From Fluviicola sp. (GTDB lineage: Bacteria; Bacteroidota; Bacteroidia; Flavobacteriales_D; Crocinitomicaceae), in the NCBI GenBank assembly GCA_017983675.1, contig JAGOAZ010000010.1, forward strand, positions 1-64,000: 64,000 bases of DNA, written 5' to 3'. Both the position numbers and the translations under genes were made by a program. Under the pieces are notes generated by a model. That model was not told where the DNA came from. It searched no databases and was given only the letters and a program-made list of their open reading frames with translations. Of this stretch, positions 8,225-16,387 are shown piece by piece. How positions within the stretch are numbered: position 1 is the first letter of the stretch; each line of letters opens with the position of its first letter.

Positions 8225-8809
8225 GTGACATTAAAACGACAACAAATAATAGACTTTATAATTTTAGCATTACGTTTCTATATTGCTTTTTTTATGATTG
8301 ACTATGGTTACGAAAAAGCAACTGGCGGACAATTCGGAGTTGATGACCAAGAAATTTTGAATAAACCGTTAAAGGACGTGGACAAGTTTTATATTGCTTG
8401 GTATTTGTTTTCACAATCTAGTTTTTTTGACATCACAGTAGGCATTTCACAAATAATTGGTGGACTCCTAATTGTTTTCAATAGAACAGTTTTACTTGGT
8501 GCATTTGCACTTTTGCCTATATTATTTCAAATACTCTTAATGGACATCGCTTTTACTACTAATATTCATGGTTCTGCTTTGCCAATTCGGTTGACAATTA
8601 TGATATTGTGCGACTTTGCAATAATCTATTACCACAAGGACAAAGTTATTAGTGCATTGAAAATAATGACTTCAAATAGTCAAATTGTTTTTAAATATAA
8701 ATGGTGGGCATATATAATTTTAGTTTTATTAGCGGTACCAATAGACTTGTTTTTCGGTTTACTTTCAATACCATTTAAAACATTGATAAACTATTTACTA
8801 AATAAATAA
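8225..8809 (+). CDS. DoxX-like membrane protein (cassette)
   Basis: 194 residues from GTG 8225; an upstream TTG at 8180 is part of the cassette core and unlikely to be the start. It has four to five membrane helices, the first carrying RFYIAFFMIDYGYEKATGGQF, as in the DoxX/DUF417-like family. These are small inner-membrane proteins proposed to partner oxidoreductases; the substrate is not evident here. The region after the gene (8810-8964) has two TAAC cores. Confidence 0.55.
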   Translation: MTLKRQQIIDFIILALRFYIAFFMIDYGYEKATGGQFGVDDQEILNKPLKDVDKFYIAWYLFSQSSFFDITVGISQIIGGLLIVFNRTVLLGAFALLPILFQILLMDIAFTTNIHGSALPIRLTIMILCDFAIIYYHKDKVISALKIMTSNSQIVFKYKWWAYIILVLLAVPIDLFFGLLSIPFKTLINYLLNK

Positions 8810-8851
8810 CGGCAGACACGTAAGCAATGGGAAACTAACTGGTCCCTGTAT

Positions 8852-8934
8852 CAGCTAACAACACCTAAAACTTATGCGGGCGACATCAAAAGACAAGTGT
8901 TCCAAAGCCACACAAGTACTAGCTGTAAAACGTT
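8852..8934 (+). repeat. attC-like cassette boundary
   Basis: CAGCTAACAACACC at the left resembles the GCTAACACC left end at 8104, and ACGTTCTGC at the right gives a GTT core at 8932-8934. AGCTA near the left and TAGCT near the right form part of an imperfect palindrome. Confidence 0.45.
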
Positions 8935-8964
8935 CTGCAATATTTTAACCAAAAAAAACGAAAA

Positions 8965-9921
8965 ATGAAAAAAATATTAATTTTTGCTCTAATTTTTAAT
9001 CATTTACTTTGTAAAGCACAAGAATTTGATAAAATATCTATTTCAAAAACAGATACTTCAGAACTGTACATTAATGATGGAAATTCCACAGAATTATTTT
9101 ATTATAAATATTTACCAAAACGTAGTATTAAAGGTGTTTTAGTTATTATTCCTTCTGGTGGTGAACTCGTTGAAAACACATTAAAACAAATAACCCTTCA
9201 AAAAACAGCAGTTGAAAAAGGAATAATGGTAATCGTTCCATCAATAAATTGGGGGACAGATAATCGAGAAGCAGAATTCAAATTACTGGATAAAATTTTC
9301 AGTGAAATTGTCGAAAAGCATAACCTATCAAAAGATAAATTTATAATCGGTGGACTTTCAAATGGCGCAATGATCTCTTTAACTTACGCAGAACAAGCTA
9401 CTAAAAATCCAGAAAAGTTTTTCTTAATCCCTAAAGGAGTTTTTGCATTAGACGCACCTTTAGACCAAGCAAGGTTTTATAAATATTGTGAAAGAGAAAT
9501 CGAAAGAAATATTTATAAGCCTGCTGTAGATGAAGCAAAATGGATGAAGAATAATTGGGACAGTATTTATGGGGGGTCTCCAGAAATGTTTCCAGAAGAA
9601 TATATAGAAAATTCTATCTATTCTTATGGGGCAAAAGATGGCGGAAACGCAAAGTATTTAATGAAAATGCCTCTTTTAATGTTTACTGATTTGGATACAG
9701 ATTGGTTAATTAATCAAAGACATCGTGACTTAAATGATTGGAATGGAATTGATCTAATCTCAATGATTAACCAATTAAAAATAATGGGAAATGAAAACGC
9801 TAGAGTAATAGTTAGTCAAGGAAAGGGAATTCGATTAGACGGAACGAAAAACCCACATTCTTGGTCAATTATGGATTCTGAACTTTGCTTGAATTGGATC
9901 ATTGAAACATTTGCAAAATAA
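8965..9921 (+). CDS. secreted alpha/beta hydrolase (cassette)
   Basis: 318 residues with an N-terminal signal peptide (about 18 residues, ending CKAQ). GVLVIIPSGGE is the first core strand and oxyanion turn, and IIGGLSNGAMISL at about residue 130 carries the GxSxG nucleophile elbow. A late NPHSW gives a plausible catalytic His and the Asp-rich FTDLDTDW a possible acid. It is thus an exported serine hydrolase, probably an esterase; the substrate is unknown. It runs in the cassette direction with an independent boundary on each side. Confidence 0.7.
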   Translation: MKKILIFALIFNHLLCKAQEFDKISISKTDTSELYINDGNSTELFYYKYLPKRSIKGVLVIIPSGGELVENTLKQITLQKTAVEKGIMVIVPSINWGTDNREAEFKLLDKIFSEIVEKHNLSKDKFIIGGLSNGAMISLTYAEQATKNPEKFFLIPKGVFALDAPLDQARFYKYCEREIERNIYKPAVDEAKWMKNNWDSIYGGSPEMFPEEYIENSIYSYGAKDGGNAKYLMKMPLLMFTDLDTDWLINQRHRDLNDWNGIDLISMINQLKIMGNENARVIVSQGKGIRLDGTKNPHSWSIMDSELCLNWIIETFAK

Positions 9922-9931
9922 AAAAAAAATC

Positions 9932-10023
9932 ACACAGCATGCGTTAAGCAAAAAAGCAAGTTCAGTGCTGGTAGACAGTTTTTTACTTCGAAATCCACAA
10001 CAGACGCAAAGCCTGGGAACGTT
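9932..10023 (+). repeat. attC-like cassette boundary
   Basis: Its core 9960-9996 matches 7469-7505 at 35 of 37 positions (GTTCAGTGCTGG, then AGACAG, then ACTTCGAAA). It ends GGGAACGTT at 10023, directly joined to pirin fragment B. Confidence 0.6.
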
Positions 10024-10045
10024 AATAAACTTTTTCAAAACTCCA

Positions 10046-10150
10046 TCACCCAATCACCATCGGAACTTCCATCACTAAAAATTCAGCGGTTTCTGTTGCT
10101 TCAAACGTAAGTGTGTTGGATTTCCAACTGCCGTAAACGTCGAATCTGTT
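10046..10150 (-). pseudogene. pirin 3'-end fragment, copy B
   Basis: The minus strand encodes the last 34 residues of pirin (NRFDVYGSWKSNTLTF, ending FLVMEVPMVIG and TGA). Even the flank beyond the stop codon matches the intact locus: TTAATAAACTTTTT is shared by 10022-10035 and 13640-13653. The 46 bp after the fragment match copy A. It is a remnant, not a gene. Confidence 0.85.
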
Positions 10151-10227
10151 ATATTTTTTTTTGGCGCCCATTTCCCGCTTTCCGCTGTATATTTTTTATA
10201 GTAGACCAATCCCGAATGTAGACTTCG

Positions 10228-10279
10228 AGAACCTCAGTCTACATTCAAGAACCTCAGTCTACATTCAAGAATCTCAGTC
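10228..10279 (+). repeat. 20-bp tandem repeat, 2.6 copies
   Basis: The unit agaacctcagtctacattca repeats at 10228-10247 and 10248-10267, with a third partial copy that has one change at 10268-10279. It lies between pirin fragment B and leader B, where copy A has a hairpin instead. The gene-free stretch is 9922-10525. Confidence 0.8.
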
Positions 10280-10289
10280 AATAATAAAA

Positions 10290-10496
10290 AATGATGCCGC
10301 TCCAATCGGGGGTCGGGGTTTCGTTTTTTCTGTAGAAAATTGTTCGTTAAATCAATAGAAGCGGGGAGCAATGAAAAAGCACTTTTTGTGATTTGATTAT
10401 AAAAAAAAGTATATTTGATTAAACACAGCAAAATTAGCGCATATTCACCCAAAATTTGGTGGATTGGTAAGACTTTGTAGCGTTTTTATACAAGTT
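10290..10496 (+). promoter_or_regulatory. leader B: promoter plus attI-like end
   Basis: Second copy of the leader, 207 bp. The promoter is TTTG at 10385-10388 and TATATTTG at 10410-10417 (21-bp spacer). A palindrome-like CACCCAAAATTTGGTG at 10446-10461 and a TACAAGTTAT end are shared with leader C. It stops at the GTT of GTTATGCGG (10494-10502). Confidence 0.75.
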
Positions 10497-10525
10497 ATGC
10501 GGCACTTTAAAACGACCGACCGAAA

Positions 10526-11452
10526 ATGATAAATTGGTTTAAAGGAAATAAATATTCAAAATATCGAGAAATTCTTCTCAATGCTTTCCCACGGACTTTG
10601 AAAAAGGACGTAGAAAGCGTATTGGACATTTTACCCTTTGACTTGAACGAAGTAAAATTATGTGACGGGCAAACTCACAAGGTAGAAAACCTAATTCATA
10701 CTGACTTTCAAACAGTCAACCTTGACGGAGAACTTTTGACTATACCATATAGGGTTTATTTTAACGAACCTGAATTAGAAAAGGAAAAGACTCTTACTGA
10801 CCGACAAAAACACATTCTCAATTGTATTTTTCTTAGACATCATAATGGTTATATAAGACAAAGACGATTGGAAAAAATTGAAAATAGCGAATATTGGGTA
10901 ACACCTTTTACATTTCAGCTTATAGGAGAATATGTTATTGAAATTTTAGAAGTCTTAGACGAACAGCTTGACGACAACAAATTGGAAAACTACAAGCGAT
11001 TTGCTATCGAAAATTCAAAATATTATCAGCAGACAGAAAGCCGAATGATAAGTTATTGGAATGAATTTTATAGACGCAGATTTCCAAAACTGAAAAACTA
11101 TGTAGGTAGAATCATTTATGACCAAATAAAGACTAAAGAAAAAGGAAAAAGGCAAGATGAAATTATTGAAGTTGGAATTGACATGAATGAACGACTTTTT
11201 ATTCGACCTAAAAATGAACGTTTTACTCTTATTTACAGAACAGCAACAGAAGTTCATTGGGACGAAAAGGAATTATTCCTTTATTCACCAAAACCAAGAG
11301 AATGGAATTACTACAATTGGTATAGGCATATAATAGATGTGGCAGACAAAGAATGTAATTGTAAACTTGTTCTAACACATCGAACTATTTGGACAAACAT
11401 TGAAAACGGATTAAAGAAACAAATAATTGAAAAAAGAAAAGCGACCGCATAA
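10526..11452 (+). CDS. hypothetical cytosolic protein (cassette)
   Basis: 308 residues, no signal peptide and no membrane helices, rich in Tyr, Trp, Lys and Glu. It is helical with an N-terminal basic part and a YYNWYRHIIDVADKECNC segment near the C-terminus. No family was recognised. It lies directly behind leader B. The cassette ends are matched: GTTATGCGG before the gene, CCGCATAA (11445-11452) at the stop codon. Confidence 0.7.
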   Translation: MINWFKGNKYSKYREILLNAFPRTLKKDVESVLDILPFDLNEVKLCDGQTHKVENLIHTDFQTVNLDGELLTIPYRVYFNEPELEKEKTLTDRQKHILNCIFLRHHNGYIRQRRLEKIENSEYWVTPFTFQLIGEYVIEILEVLDEQLDDNKLENYKRFAIENSKYYQQTESRMISYWNEFYRRRFPKLKNYVGRIIYDQIKTKEKGKRQDEIIEVGIDMNERLFIRPKNERFTLIYRTATEVHWDEKELFLYSPKPREWNYYNWYRHIIDVADKECNCKLVLTHRTIWTNIENGLKKQIIEKRKATA

Positions 11453-11570
11453 TAGCACCTATACGCAAGTGGGAGGTCAGTGCTTCTATGAAATTGAAGT
11501 GCTTAATCAAAGTTCTGTACTATTAATGAAGTTCATTACTAAAATCCCCACCTGCGTGTAGCTGCAAACC
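11445..11570 (+). repeat. attC-like cassette end
   Basis: CCGCATAA mirrors the cassette opening at 10494. ACGCAAGTGGGA (11463-11474) faces TCCCCACCTGCGT (11545-11557), a long imperfect palindrome. It is joined at 11571 directly to leader C; here there is no pirin fragment. Confidence 0.65.
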
Positions 11571-11780
11571 AATGATGCCGCTCCAATCGGGGGTCGGGGT
11601 TTCGTTTTATCTGTAGAAAATTGTTCGTTGAATCAATAGAAGCAGGTAGCTATGAAAAAAGCTTTTTTTTGGTGAGTTGAAAATAAAAAAAAGTATATTT
11701 GAATAAACACAACAAAAGTAGCGCATATACACCCAGAATTTGGTGGATTGGTTAAACCTTGTAGTTTATATATACAAGTT
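11571..11780 (+). promoter_or_regulatory. leader C: promoter plus attI-like end
   Basis: Third copy, 210 bp. TTTG at 11668-11671 and TATATTTG at 11694-11701 (22-bp spacer) should transcribe the DUF262/HEPN pair. CACCCAGAATTTGGTG at 11730-11745 and TACAAGTT at the end match leader B. It ends at GTTATAGGCA (11778-11787). Confidence 0.75.
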
Positions 11781-11817
11781 ATAGGCAATTTAACAACGAC
11801 AAACACAAATAAAATAA

Positions 11818-12867
11818 ATGACAATTCAAGAACAACTAGACCAAAATAGAAGGACAGTATCTTTTGACAATTATGACATTACTGTCAAACAGTTGTTTGA
11901 TATGATTTCAGAAGCTCAAATTGAATTACAGCCCGAATACCAAAGACATTTTATTTGGGATTCAGTTCGCCAGTCGCAGCTAATTGAATCAATCTTTCTT
12001 GGAATACCTGTTCCGAACTTGTTTATGGCAACAAATTCAGATGCGACTTGGGAGGTTATTGATGGTTTACAGAGATTAACTACAATTGTTAATTTTTTAG
12101 GAAGTGATAAACTCATTAAAAAAAATAATCAAAAGGGAAAAAAGCTGAAATTAGAAGGCTTAGAAAAAGTCAATTCTATGAATGGTTTTTTGTTTGAACA
12201 ATTACCAAAATCAGTTCAATTTACATTTCTTACAAGACCTATAAGAGTAACTGTATTAAATGATAAGAGTGATATGTCGGTTAGATACGACCTTTTCGAA
12301 CGATTGAATACAGGAGGAGTTGTACTTCATCCCCAAGAAATTCGAAATTGTGTTTATTTAGGAGACTTTAAGGATTTTTTAGTCGACTGTAGTATCAACG
12401 AAAATTTTGTCTCATCAGTGAAAATGACAGAGAATTCTGAACGAACGGGTAGTCGAGAAGAACTGGTTCTAAAGTTTTTTGCATACTATGAGGATAGAAA
12501 TTTATTTGTGCATAGTGTTAAAGAGTTTCTGAATGACTATATGAAAAAGAAAACTAAAAATTTTAATAATAAGTCCGACCTCAGTGAAATCTTCATTCAA
12601 ACATTTGGAATTGTTCGTAATCTACTTCCAAACGGTATTGTCAGAGGCAATAGAACCAACATTACTCCATTAATTTTATTTGAGGCAATCTCTATTGGTA
12701 TAGCTGACATCATTGCTGAAAACAATTTACATTTAATCACTGCTGAAAAGCTAGATGCGCTATTAAACAACGATGATTTAAAGAGACTCACTACTGGAGC
12801 AACCAATTCTCGAACAAAACTAAATGATCGAATAAAATTTGTAAAAAATTTCATAGATGCCATATAG
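11818..12867 (+). CDS. DUF262 (GmrSD/ParB-like) protein, likely defence
   Basis: 349 residues. The N-terminal DUF262 domain shows ELQPEYQRHFIWD at residues 37-49, the LIESIFLGIPVPNLF segment and DGLQRLTT at 82-89, a variant of the usual DGQQR motif of the ParB/Srx-like NTPase fold. DUF262 proteins occur in GmrSD and other anti-phage or restriction systems. The rest is helical. The next gene overlaps it by 11 bp and encodes a HEPN protein, so the pair should be co-translated. Both sit in one cassette behind leader C. Confidence 0.85.
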   Translation: MTIQEQLDQNRRTVSFDNYDITVKQLFDMISEAQIELQPEYQRHFIWDSVRQSQLIESIFLGIPVPNLFMATNSDATWEVIDGLQRLTTIVNFLGSDKLIKKNNQKGKKLKLEGLEKVNSMNGFLFEQLPKSVQFTFLTRPIRVTVLNDKSDMSVRYDLFERLNTGGVVLHPQEIRNCVYLGDFKDFLVDCSINENFVSSVKMTENSERTGSREELVLKFFAYYEDRNLFVHSVKEFLNDYMKKKTKNFNNKSDLSEIFIQTFGIVRNLLPNGIVRGNRTNITPLILFEAISIGIADIIAENNLHLITAEKLDALLNNDDLKRLTTGATNSRTKLNDRIKFVKNFIDAI

Positions 12868-13543
12868 TGCTTTAAAATCAACTGTTCATTCAAGATTTGC
12901 GGAGGTAAATGTACTACTGAATCAAATTAAAACAATTGAAGATTCAGTAACGCCTCCAGCATCTCCCCCTTCTGAGTATAAAATACTAAAGGGTCTGTTT
13001 TATGTGCACATATACGCGTGTATTGAGTTTGCCGTCAACAAACTTGTAGTAGATACACTGCTTCTAATAAAGTCGAAAAACATCTCATACAACCATTATG
13101 AGAACAAATTCCATACAATCAGTTTACATTCAAATTTACAGAGTGTAAGAGACTGTAATCCAAAACATTTTCTGGACAAATCATCTGATATATTTATTCA
13201 AATAGACAGTACCGATATCGCAACATTTGATGAAACCCTTATATCTAAGTATATCCAGAATATTTGGGGGAAAACGTTTAATCAACTTACTAAAACATTA
13301 GGAATGCCTACCTTCCCGATTATCGGAAGGACAATAAGTATTTTTGATGAGTTAGTTGATAATAGGAATAAAGTTGCTCATGGCAGAGACAGTACAGAAA
13401 ATGTTGGCTCATCACCAAACTATACTGACCTTAAGACCAAATATGACGAAGTTTACGTTTCAATAAATTTGTACATTGACCATTATGAAGCTTATTTTAT
13501 ATCAAAAGAATATATTAAATCACACGAACGAGCATCATACTAA
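12857..13543 (+). CDS. HEPN domain protein (RiboL-PSP/MAE_28990 type)
   Basis: 228 residues, helical. A RNKVAHG segment at residues 170-176 gives the R-N-x3-H catalytic motif of HEPN ribonucleases; the N-terminal half (YVHIYACIEFAVNKLV) fits the RiboL-PSP or MAE_28990/MAE_18760-like subfamilies. HEPN RNases usually act as toxins or effectors, and the DUF262 partner overlapping by 11 bp would be the sensor or regulator. That role is inferred. It is the last gene of the array. Confidence 0.75.
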   Translation: MPYSALKSTVHSRFAEVNVLLNQIKTIEDSVTPPASPPSEYKILKGLFYVHIYACIEFAVNKLVVDTLLLIKSKNISYNHYENKFHTISLHSNLQSVRDCNPKHFLDKSSDIFIQIDSTDIATFDETLISKYIQNIWGKTFNQLTKTLGMPTFPIIGRTISIFDELVDNRNKVAHGRDSTENVGSSPNYTDLKTKYDEVYVSINLYIDHYEAYFISKEYIKSHERASY

Positions 13544-13546
13544 AAC

Positions 13547-13641
13547 TGCCTATAGCAGCACCTACAAGAAATTGGCGATTCAATGATTAAATGAAAGCTT
13601 TATGCCTCGTAATACGCTTCTTCGCCAAACAGCCAACCATT
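13547..13641 (+). repeat. attC-like terminal boundary of the array
   Basis: TGCCTATAG (13547-13555) mirrors TATAGGCA of the cassette opening at 11780. TTGGCGA (13572-13578) pairs with TCGCCAA (13622-13628). The right end is AACCATTAATAAAC, where GTT has become ATT, and it abuts the 3' end of the intact pirin gene. Confidence 0.7.
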
Positions 13642-13662
13642 AATAAACTTTTTAAAACACCA

Positions 13663-14538
13663 TCACCCAATCACCATCGGAACTTCCATCACTAAAAATT
13701 CAGCGGTTTCTGTTGCTTCAAACGTTAAGGTGTCGGTATTCCAAATGCCGTAACCGTCGCGGGTGTTCAATACTTGGTTGTTGACCTTGATTTGTCCGCT
13801 GAGAACAAAGATGTACGCACCATTTTCTAAGGTGTGTAGCTTGTGTGTAACTTGCTTCGCTTGCTCCAAAGTGGAAAGATAAAACCAAGCGTTTTGGTGA
13901 ATCCAAACGCCTGCATCGTTCGGAGAAGGGGAGACGATTTGTTGTAATTTGTTTCGGCGTTCTTCTTTTTTTAAGGTCAATTGATCGTAACGCGGCGTAA
14001 CGTTGCGCTTGTTCGGGAAAACCCAAATTTGCAGAAACTTCACCGCTTTGTCGTGGTTTTTATTGAACTCACTGTGTGTGATGCCCGTTCCAGCACTCAT
14101 CACCTGCACATCGCCATTTTTGATCACAGCAATATTTCCCATGCTGTCTCGGTGTTGCAAATCGCCCGATAATGGAATGCTGATGATTTCCATGTTGTCG
14201 TGTGGGTGCGTTCCAAAACCTTTTCCTTCGGCGACATAATCGTCGTTCAAAACGCGCAACACGCCAAAATGCATGCGCTCTGGATTGTGGTAATTGGCAA
14301 AACTAAACGTATGGCGACTGACCAACCAACCGTGATCGGCCAAACCTCTTGATTCGGAAGTATGTAAAACAGCGTTTTCAGCAACAGCTGAATTGGTTGT
14401 CGGAATGTGGTTGAATCCAACAGGTTCCAAGGGTTTCAATTCATCAATATCATTGTCTAACACCCTTGCTAATAAAGGCGAAGCTGCAAAAATACTTGTT
14501 CCGAGAATGCTCGTTTTTAAAAACTGTTTACGATCCAT
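13663..14538 (-). CDS. pirin family bicupin
   Basis: 291 residues from ATG 14538; a TTG three codons earlier is less likely. A hydrophobic N-terminus (MDRKQFLKTSILG...) suggests export or anchoring, with a single RK instead of twin Arg. The pirin cupin follows, with iron ligands at H111 and H113 (FGTHPHDNMEII) and H155 and E157 (GTGITHSE), and a C-terminal cupin. Family members are quercetinase-like or regulatory. Its 3' end is the source type of fragments A and B and marks the right limit of the cassette array. Confidence 0.9.
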   Translation of the reverse strand: MDRKQFLKTSILGTSIFAASPLLARVLDNDIDELKPLEPVGFNHIPTTNSAVAENAVLHTSESRGLADHGWLVSRHTFSFANYHNPERMHFGVLRVLNDDYVAEGKGFGTHPHDNMEIISIPLSGDLQHRDSMGNIAVIKNGDVQVMSAGTGITHSEFNKNHDKAVKFLQIWVFPNKRNVTPRYDQLTLKKEERRNKLQQIVSPSPNDAGVWIHQNAWFYLSTLEQAKQVTHKLHTLENGAYIFVLSGQIKVNNQVLNTRDGYGIWNTDTLTFEATETAEFLVMEVPMVIG

Positions 14539-14595
14539 GACACACAATTGAAAATAAGCAAATTAAATACCAGGGTAAATTTAATTACTTTTCGT

Positions 14596-16278
14596 TTACA
14601 AATCAAATTCTGGATCGACTTGAAATTGAATTTTCTTATGCGTAATCGGGTGATTGATTTGAATCCATTCGGCATGCAAATGCAAACGATTCGCTTTTGT
14701 TCCGTACAAATCATCGCCAACAATGGGAGCTTGCAAACCTAAATCGTGTGCTGCATGCACCCGTAATTGATGCGTTCTACCCGTAATTGGGTAAAAATGA
14801 ATCAATGTTTGTGTATCCGAACGTTTGATCACTTTCCAGTGAGTAACCGCACTTTTTCCATGTTCATAACAAACCAATTGGCGCGGTCGGTCGTCTAAAT
14901 CAACGCGTAAGGGCAAATCAATGACGCCTTCATCTTCTTGAATAATGCCATCTAACAAAGCAACATAGCGTTTTTTTACATTACGCTTGATGAATTGGCG
15001 TTGTAATTGCTGGTGCGCTTCTTTGTTTTTCGCGACAATTAACAAGCCGGAGGTTGACATGTCCAAACGGTGAACAATTAATGGACCTGTTGCCGTTGGA
15101 TAAAGTTCTTGCACACGCGCATAAACCGAATCGTAAATATTTTTTCCTGGAACTGATAAAAATTCAGCTGGCTTATTGATCACTACAATAGATTCGTCAT
15201 CGTAAACAATGGACAACGATTTCCCTTCAGCTGGATTTTCTAACATTGGATTTGGATCGACTTGCAATCCAACTAACATGTGACCCAATATTGGTTCACA
15301 CTTGCTTTTACAAGCGGGATAAAATTGCTTGTGCAAACGAATTTCGGATTTCGGAGCTTGTCCCCACCAAAATTCTGCCAAGCAAATAGGAGTGAGGTTA
15401 TTGTTGTAGGCGTGTTGCAACAACTTAGGTGCAGCACATTCGCCCGATCCAGCAATAGGTTTCATGTCTGCGGTGTTTTCGAAAATGGCTCCTAAACTTT
15501 TTTGTTCCCCTTGAGCATTTAAGAAAAAATAATTCTCAAAAATTTGTTGCTGTAATTGATTCGATAAGTTTTTTCGTTTCTCTTTCAATTGCTCGATTTC
15601 CGATTCAAAACGATTAAGTTGTTCTTGTAATTCGGTTGTGCGGTAATGAAAGTGTTTGACCATGTCTTTTAACAAGAATTTCTCTTGGACACTTTCGCTG
15701 TTTAATTGATCTAATAAGGTTTGTTTCGTTGTTTCATTGACAAAGTACGCGTATTCTTTCCGGTGTTCATCGCGGATTTGTTTTGCCTCCTTCATGCGGG
15801 CTTTTTGCGCTGAGACAACAGTCAATTCTTCCGCTTTCAAAGCTTCCATTTGAGCTTGCAACGCAATGAACTCCGTATTGTTTTCCAACACTTCAATAGC
15901 AGCATTCACTTCGTTAACAACTTCTTCTTCGCGTTTGTAAAAACCATCAGCTTCCAAAATATCGAAAACTGGTTCCACAAATAAATCGTGGTGATTTTCA
16001 TTGGCAAGTTTACCTGAGAAAGCAGCTAGATATCCCAATTCATTTGCAGCGTTTTTGACAACCAACACACCAAACATTTTACCAATAACCAAGCCTTCTT
16101 GTGTATCATTCAAACCGAAATTATGGTTTGCATCGAATTGATTTTCAAGATAATTTTGTAATTCGTTGGCCGCAATGAGGCTGAGTGGGTGGGGTTGGTA
16201 ATAAAAAGGGAACGTAAACGCTTCAGGAAGTTCAATTCCATCGATTACACTTTGAAAACGGTTAAATTTATTGCTCAA
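14596..16278 (-). CDS. RluA family pseudouridine synthase with N-terminal coiled coil
   Basis: 560 residues. The C-terminal third is the RluA/RsuA-type catalytic domain: INKPAEFLSVPG at about 368 and HRLDMSTSG at 403-411 with the catalytic Asp at 406, then a TGRTHQLRVH segment. Residues about 115-245 form a long charged coiled coil, and the N-terminal 110 residues are extra. This long form is usual in Bacteroidota and would modify tRNA or 23S rRNA uridines. The frame begins at TTG 16278; no nearby ATG exists. Confidence 0.9.
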   Translation of the reverse strand: MSNKFNRFQSVIDGIELPEAFTFPFYYQPHPLSLIAANELQNYLENQFDANHNFGLNDTQEGLVIGKMFGVLVVKNAANELGYLAAFSGKLANENHHDLFVEPVFDILEADGFYKREEEVVNEVNAAIEVLENNTEFIALQAQMEALKAEELTVVSAQKARMKEAKQIRDEHRKEYAYFVNETTKQTLLDQLNSESVQEKFLLKDMVKHFHYRTTELQEQLNRFESEIEQLKEKRKNLSNQLQQQIFENYFFLNAQGEQKSLGAIFENTADMKPIAGSGECAAPKLLQHAYNNNLTPICLAEFWWGQAPKSEIRLHKQFYPACKSKCEPILGHMLVGLQVDPNPMLENPAEGKSLSIVYDDESIVVINKPAEFLSVPGKNIYDSVYARVQELYPTATGPLIVHRLDMSTSGLLIVAKNKEAHQQLQRQFIKRNVKKRYVALLDGIIQEDEGVIDLPLRVDLDDRPRQLVCYEHGKSAVTHWKVIKRSDTQTLIHFYPITGRTHQLRVHAAHDLGLQAPIVGDDLYGTKANRLHLHAEWIQINHPITHKKIQFQVDPEFDL

Positions 16279-16387
16279 CGCTAATTTTTAGTTACAAAAG
16301 TACGAATTGAATTACAAATAGCTTGTTCAGCGTAGAAAAGAAAAAGAATCGAGCCGTTTAAAAGAAACAGCTCGATAATTACAAATG

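Noticed and set aside
10228..10279. CRISPR array
   Set aside because: Units are directly adjacent without spacers, only 2.6 copies, and no cas gene is present.
1..13641. Calling this a proven integron
   Set aside because: No integrase gene is in the window and attC structure was judged by eye only; the region is described as an integron-like cassette array.
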